NCBI RefSeq assembly: GCF_003067705.1
Contig: NZ_QANL01000002.1
Location: forward strand, 248,001 to 312,000
DNA from: Planctomonas deserti
GTDB taxonomy: Bacteria; Actinomycetota; Actinomycetes; Actinomycetales; Microbacteriaceae
DNA: 64,000 nt
Direction of reading: 5' to 3'
Numbering within the stretch: position 1 is the first letter of the stretch; every line of letters starts with the position of its first letter. Shown piece after piece: positions 51,101-61,091 of the stretch. The notes beneath the pieces are model-generated. The model did not search any database and was not told the DNA's origin. It worked only from the letters and a program-made list of their open reading frames with translations. The translations under genes and the position numbers were made by a program.

Positions 51101-54033
51101 CCACGCTCAAGATCGGCGAGGCGTACACCGTTCAGTTCCCCATGGTCGGGCACGCGGCGGAGGTGGGCTGGGCACCAGTGACGCCGTTCGAGTCCGAGTC
51201 TCTCCGCCACGGCCGCGAGAACATGCTCTTCACGGATGTGCTCGAGGAGAAGATCCTCGACTTCAATCCGTGGCTCAGCGAGGACCAGGCGCGCTCGATC
51301 ATCGAGACGATTGAAGCGATCACGCCGAGCATCGAAGGTAACTGGGAGGTGCTCAAGTGGATGCGCGGCGAGCACATGTGGCGCGACGAGAACGAGAAGC
51401 GTGTGCGGCCCGTCCGCCTCATCGACTTCGATCACCCCGAAAACAACGCCCTGCATGTCACCTGGGAATGGCGTATCGACCCCGTCGTCCGAAAGGGCAA
51501 CCGAGCTGACGTCATGTTTGTGGTCAACGGCATCCCCGTGACCATCGTCGAGCACAAGAATCCGAAGGACGGCGACGCCCTGACCCGGGCTATCAAGCAG
51601 TTGCGACGCTACGAGATCGAGACGCCGGAACTCGTTGCTCAGGCTCAGATGCACAACGCCACTCACCTGCTCGGCTACTGGTACGGCGTGACCTGGAACG
51701 TCAGTCGTCGCTTCATCTTCAAGTGGAAGCACACCGAGGACGAGGAGTACCGCTCGGCGGTTCAGGCGTTCTTCGAGCCGCATGACTTTCTGCGCACGCT
51801 CAAGGACTGGATCCTCTTCTACGTCGAAGACGGCGAGACCAAGAAGTCGGTCCTGCGCGAGCACCAGCGAGTGGCGGTCGACAAGATTGTCGCCCGCTGC
51901 GCAGACTCCGAGAAAGACCGCGGTCTGATCTGGCACACCCAGGGCTCCGGTAAGACCTTCACGCTGCTCACGGCCGCAAAGCAGATCCTCGAAGACCAGT
52001 CCCGCTTCGCGGGCTCCACGGTCGTGCTCGTCGTCGACCGCAACGAGCTGGAGGGGCAGCTCAACGGCTGGGTCGAGCGACTCGTCGGTGAGATGCAGTC
52101 AAGCGCCATCGCCTGGCGCCGAGCCGACAGCAAGGCCGACCTCCAGGACATCTTCGACTCGGACTTCCGCGGCCTGGTTGTCGCCATGATCCACAAGTTC
52201 GAGGACATCCGAAAGGACAGCTCGCTCCGCGACAACATCTACGTCTTTATCGACGAGGCGCACCGATCCGTGGCGGCAGACCTGGGCTCCTACCTGATGG
52301 GAGCCGTGCCGAACGCAACCATCATCGGCTTCACGGGAACGCCCGTCGGCAGCAGCCGGTCCGGCTCCGGTTCGTTCCAGATCTTCGGAGCGCAGGACGA
52401 TGACGGCTACCTCGACAAGTACTCGATCATCGAGTCGATCACTGACGAGACGACGCTGCCGATCAAGTACATGTTGGCCCCGTCGGAGATGACTATGGCC
52501 ACCGAGGATCTGGAGCAGCAGTTCTTCGCGCTGGCGGACGAAGACGACGTGACCGACATCGAGGAACTGAACAGGGTCCTCGACCGAGCCGTCGGTCTGC
52601 GGGCGTTCCTCGGCTCGGACGACCGCATCGACAAAGTCGCGAAGTTCGTGGCCGACCACTTCAAGGACAACGTGGATCCGCTCGGCTACAAGGCCTTTAT
52701 GGTGGCGGTCGACCGCGAGGCATGCGCCAAGTACAAGCGAGCTCTGGACCGGTACCTGCCCAGCGAGTGGTCTGAGGTCGTCTACTCCAAAAACCCGAAC
52801 GACATCGTCGACCGGCCCGACGTCCACGCCCTGCAGATCTCCGAGAGTCGCGAGGAGGACGTCCGTAAGCTGTTTAAGAAGGCTGACGAAGAGCCCAAGA
52901 TCCTGATCGTCACCGACAAGCTTCTGACCGGTTACGACGCACCGGTGCTCTACACGATGTACCTCGACAAGCCGATGCGTAACCACGTTCTGCTACAGTC
53001 GCTGGCCCGAGTGAACCGGCCGTACATCGACTCCGACAACGTGATGAAGCGGGTCGGCTTGGTCGTCGATTTCGTCGGGATCCTGCGCAACATCACCGAG
53101 GCGCTCAGCTTCGACGCGGCCGACGTCAACGGTGCCCTCGAGGATCTCGATCTCCTGATGGTGAGCCTTCACGAGAAGATCGCGGCAGCCGCCTCCAACT
53201 ATCTGGAGGTCGACGGCGCTCTCTCTCCCGATGCGCAGTTGGAGAGCGTCGTCTACGGGCGGTTCCTCGACCCCGAGGCGCGCAAGGTCTTCTACGACGA
53301 CTACAAGGACGTGGAGGCGCTGTGGGAGATTCTGTCGCCCGACGCCCAGCTCCGTGACCACATCACGACTTACAAGCGGCTGAGTCAGCTATACGCCGCG
53401 GTGCGGGCGGCGTTCTCTGAGACCGGTTCCTTCCTTGGAGATCTTGAGCACAAGACCAAGCGCCTAATCGAGGAGGGTGCGATCCAGGAAGGTCTGGGTC
53501 GCTTCTCGAAGGTCGTCACGTTCGACATCGACGCGCTGGAGTCGCTCAAGACCGACGACAGCCCGGATGAGGGCAAGGTCTACAACCTCTTGCGCGGGCT
53601 GAAGAAGGAGATGGTAGACGACCCGGCTGGAGCCGTGGTGCTTCAGAGCATTCGGGTCAAGGCCGATCGCATCCTCCAGGACATGGAGACCCGAAAGATC
53701 GACGGACTCGCTGCAATGGACGAGCTGATGGCCCTTGCCCGTGAGAAGGCCGAGGCGAAGAAGCAGGCCGAGGCGAGCGGTCTGTCAGGCATGGGCTTCG
53801 CGGTGTTCTGGACGCTCAGCCACGAGAGCCACTCGGAAGCCGCAGGGTTCGACGCCATGACGGCGGCCAGGGAAATCGAGTCCGTGCTCGCGAAGTTCCC
53901 GACGTGGAAGGAGAACTCGGAGGAGCGTCGCCGGCTCCGAGCACAGCTCTACAAGCCGGTCCTGGCGCTACCCAAGGATGATCGTGCCGCGGCTATCGAC
54001 AAGATCATGCAGGTGCTGGAGGAGACCAGCTGA
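51097..54033 (+). CDS. hsdR: Type I restriction endonuclease subunit
   Basis: The 978-residue HsdR cleaves and translocates DNA. The nuclease core lies near residues 135-155 ([20 protein letters not shown], with the D and E-x-K). The helicase has Walker [11 protein letters not shown] near 280, motif [10 protein letters not shown] near 385, GFTGTPVG near 410 and [20 protein letters not shown] with [12 protein letters not shown] near 630. The C-terminal 250 residues are the helical part that binds the methyltransferase. Length and motif order are as expected for an intact enzyme. The gene is coupled to hsdS and to the metallopeptidase gene that follows (1-base overlap). Confidence 0.95.
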   Translation: MTTLKIGEAYTVQFPMVGHAAEVGWAPVTPFESESLRHGRENMLFTDVLEEKILDFNPWLSEDQARSIIETIEAITPSIEGNWEVLKWMRGEHMWRDENEKRVRPVRLIDFDHPENNALHVTWEWRIDPVVRKGNRADVMFVVNGIPVTIVEHKNPKDGDALTRAIKQLRRYEIETPELVAQAQMHNATHLLGYWYGVTWNVSRRFIFKWKHTEDEEYRSAVQAFFEPHDFLRTLKDWILFYVEDGETKKSVLREHQRVAVDKIVARCADSEKDRGLIWHTQGSGKTFTLLTAAKQILEDQSRFAGSTVVLVVDRNELEGQLNGWVERLVGEMQSSAIAWRRADSKADLQDIFDSDFRGLVVAMIHKFEDIRKDSSLRDNIYVFIDEAHRSVAADLGSYLMGAVPNATIIGFTGTPVGSSRSGSGSFQIFGAQDDDGYLDKYSIIESITDETTLPIKYMLAPSEMTMATEDLEQQFFALADEDDVTDIEELNRVLDRAVGLRAFLGSDDRIDKVAKFVADHFKDNVDPLGYKAFMVAVDREACAKYKRALDRYLPSEWSEVVYSKNPNDIVDRPDVHALQISESREEDVRKLFKKADEEPKILIVTDKLLTGYDAPVLYTMYLDKPMRNHVLLQSLARVNRPYIDSDNVMKRVGLVVDFVGILRNITEALSFDAADVNGALEDLDLLMVSLHEKIAAAASNYLEVDGALSPDAQLESVVYGRFLDPEARKVFYDDYKDVEALWEILSPDAQLRDHITTYKRLSQLYAAVRAAFSETGSFLGDLEHKTKRLIEEGAIQEGLGRFSKVVTFDIDALESLKTDDSPDEGKVYNLLRGLKKEMVDDPAGAVVLQSIRVKADRILQDMETRKIDGLAAMDELMALAREKAEAKKQAEASGLSGMGFAVFWTLSHESHSEAAGFDAMTAAREIESVLAKFPTWKENSEERRRLRAQLYKPVLALPKDDRAAAIDKIMQVLEETS

Positions 54034-54377
54034 TGGTTGCAAAGTCGCCGCTCTATCCCGAGGACCAACTTCGACGCCGGGCCATGGGCTGGGCGATCAC
54101 GCTCAAGGTCAACCCGGACCAGGTCCAGATCCGGCGCCTTCCAGGCAAGTGGGGCTCCTGTGCTCCTGATGGCATCGTGACATTCGCGGACGATCTTGCA
54201 GGTGAGGCCGAAGCCTTCCAGGACTGGGTCATCGTGCATGAGCTGTTGCATCTTCGCTACCGCGATCACGGCAAGCGGTTCAAGGCGCTAATGACCGCTC
54301 TCGTGCCGGACTGGCGCGAACTGGAAAAGCAGAGCAGGCACTCTGCCGACCGCGAGCCAGAGCGACGGGATGGTTGA
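54033..54377 (+). CDS. YgjP-like zinc metallopeptidase (DUF45)
   Basis: The 114-residue protein has the metalloprotease motif WVIVHELLHLRYRDHGKRF, with zinc ligands in HELLH and the downstream His of DHGKRF. The upstream segment KWGSCAPDGIVTFADDLA fits YgjP/SprT-like domains. It starts at ATG 54033, overlapping the hsdR stop (TGATG). YgjP proteins often sit beside type I hsdR genes; proteolytic control of restriction activity, such as removal of HsdR, is a reasonable but unproved role. Confidence 0.85.
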   Translation: MVAKSPLYPEDQLRRRAMGWAITLKVNPDQVQIRRLPGKWGSCAPDGIVTFADDLAGEAEAFQDWVIVHELLHLRYRDHGKRFKALMTALVPDWRELEKQSRHSADREPERRDG

Positions 54378-54380
54378 TCG

Positions 54381-57128
54381 ATGCCGACGCTTGAAGGTCA
54401 GGTGCGTGCAGCCAGCGACGCCATCGAAACCAACATTTCCATGATCACCGCCGATCGTGGCTTCCTCTCAAAGAACGTCCTGCAGTACCTGCGCGATCTA
54501 ATTGAGGCGATGATCGTGTGGGCGCACAGCGGCGATCCGTCCCAGCGCTTCACCTACCAGACGCAGTTCGACCCGGCACGCGACTTCGCGAAGTCGCAGG
54601 CGAAGTACCGGCCCCTGACGCGCTTCCACGCGATGCTGCAGGTCAGCGTGTCGCACTTCACGCTCGACGAGGACCCGTCCGAGCGACTGATGCTGAAGTA
54701 CTACGAGTACCTGCTTCGCACTCGCCAGATCGCGAAGGATCACCTCGGCATCGAGATCCTGCGGAACCTCGAGAAGTTCCCGCTCGACCTCGACCCATTG
54801 CTGCGCGAGTACCACGAGAAGATCGCGGCCAAGATTGATGGGCCAGGGCTGATTCCGCCGGGCGGGCCGCGCCGCGACCGCTATTACGTTCTGAGTTCTC
54901 GACCGTTCTATGCGAGCGGGCGGATCTACTACGAGGTCACGTTCGCGCCGGCGCACAACCGGACAAGCAAGTTCGATCGCATCATCGGCTTCACCAACAT
55001 CGAGGTCTCGGACTCCTACGCCGCGAACATGGAGCTGGAGAGTAGCTCGATCGACGTCTTCGGGCAGGCGATGCCGATCGTTCTGATTCGCTCTTGGGAA
55101 GTCTCGATCCGCCCCTGCGAGTTCAACAACTACGCACGCTTCTTCCGTCAGCAGACGAAGGTGGGCACTGGGCAGCTTGAGTACCGCAATCTCATGCAGT
55201 ACCTCACCGCGACGAAGTTCAGTCTGCTCGACCTGATCGATATGCCGGATGCGGATTTCACGCGCATCCGGACCTGGGCGACGGACGGCATCAAGCGGGC
55301 CGACGAGATCTTCACGATGCTCCAGAGCTCGCGCGACATCATCCGACGGAACCGACCCGGCACGCGGATCCTGCGCTACCTGCTTCTCGGCATGAACAAC
55401 AACGTGGTGCGTGCGCAGTACCAGCCCGACCGCTGCGGGTGGCTGTCGAACCTACACATCACGCCGATGTCGAGGCCGTTCGACACCATGCCGTTCTGCA
55501 CCTACCCGCGCAAACACACACCCCGCTTCTACGACCTCGCAACGGCGATCGACTTCAAGGGGCGCGAGCACGAGTTCCTGGCCCGGCGCGTCATGAACAA
55601 CGTCGAGCAGAACGGCATCATCTACACGCCCGATGCCGATCTCGAAGATCTCGGCGATCTGGACCAGCTGGTCGCTACCTACAACGGGCTGCTGCCACCT
55701 ACCGAAAAGCACAAGCCGCGGATCATGGCCCACGACAAGGGGCATGTCTTCATCACCGGCTACGAGAACGACTCTGTCACGATTATCAACGAACTCCAGG
55801 GCATCGCTGCGAGCGGTCTCACCGACCACGAGACCGATGCGAAAGCCTGGCTCGACGCCAACCCATTCGAGATCGACGACGATCTGAAAGCCGACGCCCT
55901 CACCAGGCTATTCGCCGAGTCCAAGGTCGCTCTGATCTACGGCGCGGCCGGGACCGGGAAGACCCGGATGGTCGAGCACATCGCCGCGTACTTCGACGGA
56001 TCTCGCCAGCTCTTCCTCGCCAAGACCAATACCGCTGTTGACAACCTCCGGAGCCGCGTCGAGACGAGTGATGCGTACTTCAGCACCATTGATAGCCACC
56101 TCGGCTCTGGACCGACGCGCTCACTGCGCTACGACATTCTCGTTATCGACGAGTGCAGCACGGTCAGCAACGCAGATCTGCTCAAGGTGCTCGACCAGAC
56201 CTCATTCGACCTTCTAGTACTCGTGGGCGATGTCTACCAGATCGAGTCCATTGAGTTCGGCAACTGGTTCCGAACCATCCGCTCCTACATCACCCCGGAT
56301 TCGGTGTTCGAGCTCACCGAGCCGTACCGCACCAAGGACGATGCGCTCCTAACCCTCTGGAACAGGGTGCGCACCCTCGACGACCGGATCGAGGAGTCCA
56401 TCTCCGGGAGCGAGTACGCGGGCCCGCTCGACGCGTCCCTCTTCGCTCGCGCGGACCCCGACGAGATCGTTCTCTGCCTCAACTACGACGGCCTGTACGG
56501 CATCAACAACATCAATCGCTTCATGCAGACGAGCAACCCGGAGCCCGCTGTCGTGTGGGGCGACTCGATCTTCAAAGTCGGTGATCCCGTGCTCTTCAAT
56601 GAGACGGATCGATTCCGGCCGGTGATCTTCAACAATATGAAGGGCACGATCACCAAGATCGACTACGCCCCCGGGCAGATCACGTTCGACGTCGACATCA
56701 AGCGCACCGTCACCACCGCGGATCTATGGGGAACGGACCTGCGTTGGGTCTCGGACACAGTCGTGCAGTTCGACGTCTTCGAGCGCGCGAACACCGACGA
56801 CGACGACGATTCCGCGACGACGGTGCTGCCGTTCCAGATCGCATACGCCGTTTCAATCCATCGCGCGCAGGGACTCGAGTTCTCCAGCGTCAAGGTCGTC
56901 ATCACCGACGCCAACGAGAAGCGGATCTCGCACAGCATCTTCTACACAGCCATCACCCGCGCCCGCCATTACCTCAAGATCTACTGGACGCCTGAAACGC
57001 AGAAGCGGATCCTCAGCCGCATGGTGGTGAGCGAGAACACGAAGGATGAGGCGCTGCTGCGTGCGCGGCGGGGGGTCGCCCCTGTTGCCGCAAGGCCGCG
57101 GATGCAACACGCACGGCAGGCACCCTGA
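54381..57128 (+). CDS. SF1 RecD/UvrD-like DNA helicase with long N-terminal domain
   Basis: The 915-residue protein has a helicase core in its C-terminal half: Walker A YGAAGTGKTRMVEHI near residue 520, Walker B LVIDECSTVSNADLL near 588, motif III VGDVYQIESIEFG near 615, and motifs V/VI AVSIHRAQGLEFSSV near 825 with FYTAITRARHYLKI after it. The first 480 residues are a specific N-terminal domain with beta-rich parts (YYVLSSRPFYASGRIYYEV) that I cannot name. It starts three bases after the YgjP gene, so it is part of the restriction operon. A stand-alone helicase in this place may degrade or unwind cut DNA, or widen the defence range. Confidence 0.85.
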   Translation: MPTLEGQVRAASDAIETNISMITADRGFLSKNVLQYLRDLIEAMIVWAHSGDPSQRFTYQTQFDPARDFAKSQAKYRPLTRFHAMLQVSVSHFTLDEDPSERLMLKYYEYLLRTRQIAKDHLGIEILRNLEKFPLDLDPLLREYHEKIAAKIDGPGLIPPGGPRRDRYYVLSSRPFYASGRIYYEVTFAPAHNRTSKFDRIIGFTNIEVSDSYAANMELESSSIDVFGQAMPIVLIRSWEVSIRPCEFNNYARFFRQQTKVGTGQLEYRNLMQYLTATKFSLLDLIDMPDADFTRIRTWATDGIKRADEIFTMLQSSRDIIRRNRPGTRILRYLLLGMNNNVVRAQYQPDRCGWLSNLHITPMSRPFDTMPFCTYPRKHTPRFYDLATAIDFKGREHEFLARRVMNNVEQNGIIYTPDADLEDLGDLDQLVATYNGLLPPTEKHKPRIMAHDKGHVFITGYENDSVTIINELQGIAASGLTDHETDAKAWLDANPFEIDDDLKADALTRLFAESKVALIYGAAGTGKTRMVEHIAAYFDGSRQLFLAKTNTAVDNLRSRVETSDAYFSTIDSHLGSGPTRSLRYDILVIDECSTVSNADLLKVLDQTSFDLLVLVGDVYQIESIEFGNWFRTIRSYITPDSVFELTEPYRTKDDALLTLWNRVRTLDDRIEESISGSEYAGPLDASLFARADPDEIVLCLNYDGLYGINNINRFMQTSNPEPAVVWGDSIFKVGDPVLFNETDRFRPVIFNNMKGTITKIDYAPGQITFDVDIKRTVTTADLWGTDLRWVSDTVVQFDVFERANTDDDDDSATTVLPFQIAYAVSIHRAQGLEFSSVKVVITDANEKRISHSIFYTAITRARHYLKIYWTPETQKRILSRMVVSENTKDEALLRARRGVAPVAARPRMQHARQAP

Positions 57129-57167
57129 CGCGCAACCCCCCGCAACACCGAAAGGAGCGAAGCACAC

Positions 57168-57575
57168 ATGACCGCGAGCAAGGACCAGCAAGTGAAGGCC
57201 GTCGTGATCGGCATGGCGCTCGGCGTGCTCGCTCAAGGCGTGGACGCCGTGACAAGCAACAAGATGGCGCTCGAGTTCGCATTCAACTACGCATGGAGGC
57301 GCTGGTCGGAGGCGCGGCACTTCTCGAGTATCAAGGGCCACGATCCCGGCAATCTCTTCTGGATCGGGCTGCGTAAGTCCGAGCGCCGCGTTGGTGCATG
57401 TGCAGCGTGGGACAGCGGCCGATGGAGTGCGCCGTACATCACCCTCGACGATTGGACGGTGGAGGAAGCTCTCGACCTTCACGCCGACTCGGAAGTGACG
57501 GCCGATGACTGGATCGAGCTGGGCCGGCTTTTCGTGGAGTACTTCAAGCCCGAGGAGCTCCAGCGATCGTCTTGA
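57168..57575 (+). CDS. Hypothetical protein (135 aa)
   Basis: The ATG at 57168 follows GAAAGGAGCGAAGCACAC. The protein has a helical N-terminus (QQVKAVVIGMALGVLAQGVD), then aromatic, charged segments (FAFNYAWRRWSEARHFSSIK; SGRWSAPYITLDDWTVEEAL). Not recognised. It is 40 bases after the helicase gene and probably the last gene of the restriction operon. Confidence 0.65.
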   Translation: MTASKDQQVKAVVIGMALGVLAQGVDAVTSNKMALEFAFNYAWRRWSEARHFSSIKGHDPGNLFWIGLRKSERRVGACAAWDSGRWSAPYITLDDWTVEEALDLHADSEVTADDWIELGRLFVEYFKPEELQRSS

Positions 57576-57678
57576 GTGCCGTGACGCCGAGACTCGGTTT
57601 CCCGATGCTTGGCAGCTGCTCGGTGTCGGCGGTCTTGGCTAGCGTGATTAGCCCGTACCCGAGCCGAGGAGATGCGTG

Positions 57679-58392
57679 ATGACGTCCGATGTGTACCAGT
57701 TCCCTGTCGCGATCTCGCGGCTCAGCGAGGGGGAGAGTTCGCGCGAACCGCAGAACATGCGGGCGATCAAATGGCTGCTTGATCAGCCCGGTCGATCCGT
57801 CGTCGTGGTCACGCCCCAGAAGCAGTTCCATGGCGACAGCTTGAAGCGGCTGCTGGCGCAGCCTGGCGTGTTGCACCTCAGCTGGAAGGGGTTCTCGACC
57901 GGTTCGCTCGCTGGACGTCGAGTGCTCTACGCCTGGCCAGATCGCCAGCACCTCAACGGGCTCTGGGGTGAGGAAGCCGACGCGCTCGTGGTGATCGAGT
58001 GGAATGAGAGCGAGACGGCCGAGTGGATCGAAGACGCCAACCCAGCTCAACTCTTGCGAGGCGAGACAGTCCCACCGGCCGCTGCAGCTTCCGTGCCCGA
58101 GCCGCGTGAACCGCTTCCGAATGGGGTCGACGGGATTCTTGAGCACATCGCCGCGATGGCGGCCGGCTACTCATCGGGCCTCAAGTGGAACGAGGAAGAC
58201 AAGCTCAAGGCCGACATGATGAATCGGCCCGACCGCTGGTTGCCGATCACGCCGGAGCAGGTCCGCGCAAAGTGTCGAGAGTTGGGGATGCGGCCGAACG
58301 ACATCGATACGGTCGTCGGATTCTTGCAGCGGCGTAAGGACGGTGGGAGGTTCAACGTGCAAAGCTCCTACCGAACGTTCCATTTCAACTGA
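57679..58392 (+). CDS. Hypothetical protein (237 aa)
   Basis: Start ATG 57679 is supported by GAGGAG seven bases upstream; GTG 57676 is the alternative. The N-terminal half looks like a beta-alpha domain (RSVVVVTPQKQFHGDSLKRL, DALVVIEWNESETAEWIEDA). The C-terminal part has a helical segment (GVDGILEHIAAMAAGYSSGL) and may contain a winged-helix (ITPEQVRAKCRELGMRPNDI, VVGFLQRRKDGGRFNVQSSY). Not recognised. It lies between the restriction operon and the sigma-factor operon. Confidence 0.6.
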   Translation: MTSDVYQFPVAISRLSEGESSREPQNMRAIKWLLDQPGRSVVVVTPQKQFHGDSLKRLLAQPGVLHLSWKGFSTGSLAGRRVLYAWPDRQHLNGLWGEEADALVVIEWNESETAEWIEDANPAQLLRGETVPPAAAASVPEPREPLPNGVDGILEHIAAMAAGYSSGLKWNEEDKLKADMMNRPDRWLPITPEQVRAKCRELGMRPNDIDTVVGFLQRRKDGGRFNVQSSYRTFHFN

Positions 58393-58507
58393 CCGTTGGC
58401 TCCGGCGGACTCGGGCCCCTAGCCGGTTTGCTCCGCGGGCGACGGGTCACGGCTCAGACGAGTTGGGAATCGGCGAACGCCGTTCTATGGACATACCAAC
58501 GCGTCGC

Positions 58508-58565
58508 TAACTCCCCGGCGGTCTGTCCCGACTACTTTGTGAAGCGACGACCATCGGCGCTGATG
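58508..58565 (+). promoter_or_regulatory. Promoter-like element, copy 1 (before the sigma-factor operon)
   Basis: TAACTC (58508-58513), 14 bases, CCGACTACTT (58528-58537), then xGTGAxG and further conserved positions. The same arrangement with identical spacing occurs at 60791-60855. Bipartite structure at promoter distance in front of a sigma-factor gene suggests an autoregulated alternative promoter. The rest of 58393-58605 shows no gene. Confidence 0.6.
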
Positions 58566-58605
58566 GAGGGTGACGAGATGAGTGCACGAGGTGAGGAGCC
58601 AGCCC

Positions 58606-59118
58606 ATGGCTGATCCCTCCTACGACTGGGCGGCTCTGTATCAGAAGCATCGCGATGCGATGTACGGAGTCGCCTACGAAGTGGTGCGCGGGAGCGGGCG
58701 TTGGGATCTCGCCGCAGACGCAGTCCAGGAGGCGATGCTGTCGCTCATGAAGGCGCCTCCGGCTGAGCCTCCACGTAATTGGGAAGCGTTGCTGGTGGCG
58801 ACGTCGAAGCGGCGGGCGCTCGACATCGTGCGATCCGCCGCGGTCGTGCGGAGTGTGGAGTACTCCGAGGAGTACGTGCCCGGAGTGGCGGCGCCAGATG
58901 AAGATGATGCCGCGGAGTGGCTCGAGAAGATGGCCCGCGTGCGGCCGGCGGTTGCACTCCTCGACCCTCAGGAGCAGCAGGTGCTGGCGCACTACATCGT
59001 GCTGGACCGTCCGCGTGATGAAGTTGCGGCGGAACTCGGCGTCAGCGCTGGTCGCATCAGCCAGATCAGTACGAAAGTCTTGTCCAAGATCAAAGCCGCA
59101 GCGGAGGAAGGAGGGTGA
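58606..59118 (+). CDS. Small sigma-70 family (ECF-like) sigma factor
   Basis: The 170-residue protein starts at ATG 58606 after GTGAGGAG. Region 2 is visible as ALYQKHRDAMYGVAYEVVRG with DAVQEAMLSLMKAP and WEALLVATSKRRALDIVRSA; region 4 is AVALLDPQEQQVLAHYIVLD and AAELGVSAGRISQISTKVLS. No anti-sigma gene of the usual kind is adjacent. It is followed by an XRE-type gene and an ImmA/IrrE peptidase gene in the same operon, and the TAACTC-N14-CCGACTACTT element precedes it. Confidence 0.88.
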   Translation: MADPSYDWAALYQKHRDAMYGVAYEVVRGSGRWDLAADAVQEAMLSLMKAPPAEPPRNWEALLVATSKRRALDIVRSAAVVRSVEYSEEYVPGVAAPDEDDAAEWLEKMARVRPAVALLDPQEQQVLAHYIVLDRPRDEVAAELGVSAGRISQISTKVLSKIKAAAEEGG

Positions 59119-59120
59119 CC

Positions 59121-59783
59121 ATGCACTCAGATGACCGAGACCAGGAGATTGCGGACATCCTTGACGCCCGCGCCGGTCGGTCGGCCGTAGTCTCAGGAGC
59201 GGACCACACATCGAACCAGCCCGAGCTTCAGGGGCTACTCGAGGCGGCCGATGTCGCCTGGGTTAGCCAGCAGAGCGCTCCGCCGCTTGCCGATGATCCG
59301 GTCGCGGCCATGCTCGGGCTCGTTCCTGACGCTGAGCTTGAGCTGGATGGCAAAGCACTGTCAACCGCTCGCAAACGCGCCGGGCTAACAGTCAGCGCGC
59401 TAGCGCAGCGCCTCGCCGCGCGTGGCTGGGACGTCACGAGCAAGGACGTCTTCGCTTGGGAGAGCGGCAAGAATCTGACTCACACCCCCGCGTTGATCAA
59501 TGCGCTCGCGGAGGAGGCCGGCGTCGGCGCGGATCGGCTGCGCCGGAGCGCAGGAGTCGACCCTGAGCGTGCACGTCTGGCCGCTGTCGTTGGATCAGAA
59601 GCATTCAAGGCGCTGGCGCAGCGGTGGGCGCGGATCCAGGGAACCACCGTCGCGCTGGCGGCTTCCGCGTTGGAGTCGCGGATGCTGGTCGCGGTGCACC
59701 GAGGCGGCGCTCCTGAAGCCGATGTTCTGCTCGAGACGCTTGAGACGCTGGTCGAGTCCGTTGAAGGTGCCGAGGGTTCGTGA
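59121..59783 (+). CDS. XRE-type helix-turn-helix protein
   Basis: The 220-residue protein starts at ATG 59121 (AAGGAGG six bases upstream; GTG 59115 overlapping the sigma stop is less likely). The HTH lies at about residues 75-140 (LSTARKRAGLTVSALAQRLA, WDVTSKDVFAWESGKN), preceded by an acidic N-terminus and followed by a helical C-terminal domain (ESRMLVAVHRGGAPEADVLL). XRE repressors encoded beside ImmA/IrrE peptidases are usually destroyed by them. In this setting it may be the inhibitor of the sigma factor or a repressor of the operon. Confidence 0.8.
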   Translation: MHSDDRDQEIADILDARAGRSAVVSGADHTSNQPELQGLLEAADVAWVSQQSAPPLADDPVAAMLGLVPDAELELDGKALSTARKRAGLTVSALAQRLAARGWDVTSKDVFAWESGKNLTHTPALINALAEEAGVGADRLRRSAGVDPERARLAAVVGSEAFKALAQRWARIQGTTVALAASALESRMLVAVHRGGAPEADVLLETLETLVESVEGAEGS

Positions 59784-60793
59784 AGCTCGGACCGTGGATC
59801 GAGCGCGCCGTGAAGATCCTCGACCCCGCGGTGCAGGAGCAGTTTGTCCTGGACCCAAGCGAAGCACTCACCGCAGGTCTGCATCTGACGGTCCGTGCGG
59901 TGGACTCGCTGTCAAGCAGTCGTGGTGATGGTGGCTTCTGCGATGGCATGTCGTTTCTCGATGACGGGGTCATTCTGTACGCGCCAACACCGAACAGCCG
60001 GCGCCAGAACTTCACCCTCGCGCACGAGCTTGGCCATTGGATCGTGGAGCGAGACCAGGGCCTGTTTGACTGGATCGCTGACCAGTCGGATCCGCCCGCG
60101 CTACTCGAGACGGTGTGCGACCAGATCGCCCAGCGGCTCCTGCTGCCCGACGCGCTTGTTGCCGAAGTGGTTGGCGCGGATCTGGTGCGTGCCCACCACG
60201 TGCAGGATCTCTTCGGCAACAGTCAGGCCAGCTATCAGGCCTGCGCGATCGCGATCTCACGACGCATCCGAGGACTGGGCGCCGTCGTGCTTATCGACCA
60301 CTTCGACGGTCAGGTCGCGCACGCGAGTATCCAACCGGAGCCTGATGATGGGTGGCCCGTCGTCTACCCATGGCGCGGACAGACTCTGCCGGACGCCCAT
60401 GCCCTCCGGCAGATCGCTCCAGGAACGGCGTTCACCCGTCGGATCACGTGGCGTGACTCGTGGGGGAGGACCGCCGACTTCTACGCCGACGCTATCGCCG
60501 ATGACCGGCGAATCATTGCGGTACTGGCCGGACATGACATCTGGAGGGTCGACCTCGGCTACATGATCCAGCCGCGCGAGTTCGACACGCGCCCGCTACT
60601 GACCGTCTTCTGCTGCGGCCAGAGTCGATCATTCCGCGGCTACCCCTGCCCCAAGTGTGGCCAGGGATTCTGCCCTGTCTGCAAGAGCTGTCAGTGTGAC
60701 CGGGCTGCCAAGACCGAGGATGCGTGCACCGGCTGCTACATGCTCTTCCAGCGCCACCTGCTCGTCGATGGTCTCTGCGAAAGCTGCCGCTAA
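59780..60793 (+). CDS. ImmA/IrrE family metallopeptidase with Cys-rich tail
   Basis: The 337-residue protein has the zinc motif FTLAHELGHWIVERD (HELGH at 82-86) and the downstream helix LLETVCDQIAQRLLLPDALV, as in ImmA/IrrE (COG2856) proteases, which cleave XRE repressors on DNA damage or element induction. A central domain follows. The last 60 residues hold at least ten cysteines (CPKCGQGFCPVCKSCQC, CTGCYMLF, LCESCR), probably several zinc ribbons or a RING-like module, which is unusual for this family. The GTG start overlaps the XRE gene by 4 bases. Confidence 0.88.
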   Translation: MKLGPWIERAVKILDPAVQEQFVLDPSEALTAGLHLTVRAVDSLSSSRGDGGFCDGMSFLDDGVILYAPTPNSRRQNFTLAHELGHWIVERDQGLFDWIADQSDPPALLETVCDQIAQRLLLPDALVAEVVGADLVRAHHVQDLFGNSQASYQACAIAISRRIRGLGAVVLIDHFDGQVAHASIQPEPDDGWPVVYPWRGQTLPDAHALRQIAPGTAFTRRITWRDSWGRTADFYADAIADDRRIIAVLAGHDIWRVDLGYMIQPREFDTRPLLTVFCCGQSRSFRGYPCPKCGQGFCPVCKSCQCDRAAKTEDACTGCYMLFQRHLLVDGLCESCR

Positions 60794-60855
60794 CTCGATC
60801 GCCTCCTGCTCCGACTACTTGGTGAGGGGCTGACCGTCAGCCCCAGAGATGGAGC
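60791..60855 (+). promoter_or_regulatory. Promoter-like element, copy 2 (before the small genes)
   Basis: TAACTC at 60791-60796 (its TAA is the stop of the peptidase gene), 14 bases, CCGACTACTT at 60811-60820, then GGTGAGG, with further matches to copy 1 (GACC.TC.GC). It lies 40 bases before the gene at 60861. Confidence 0.6.
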
Positions 60856-60860
60856 CGGAA

Positions 60861-61016
60861 ATGGCGAAGAACACGGGACAGGGTCACCGCGTCGGTGCGG
60901 TCAAGGGGCGCAGCGAGTTCCAGGTCGGCAAGACCTGGTTCAAGCGAGACACCTCGACGGGCCGCATCATGAACGGCAGCCCCAACCAGCACAAGGGCGT
61001 CCGCAACGAGAAGTGA
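60861..61016 (+). CDS. Small basic protein (51 aa)
   Basis: The ATG at 60861 follows GGAGCCGGAA and opens MAKNTGQGHRVGAVKGRSEF, ending in HKGVRNEK. Basic and Gly-rich, it belongs to a type of very short proteins often seen in actinobacterial genomes, of unknown function. Its place right after the promoter-like element suggests control by the sigma factor. Confidence 0.6.
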   Translation: MAKNTGQGHRVGAVKGRSEFQVGKTWFKRDTSTGRIMNGSPNQHKGVRNEK

Positions 61017-61091
61017 TCGAAGCGGGGCCGGCCCGTGGTCGGCTCCGCTCGTCACCGCTTCATCTCACCCTCATCAAGAGAGCAAGGAACC

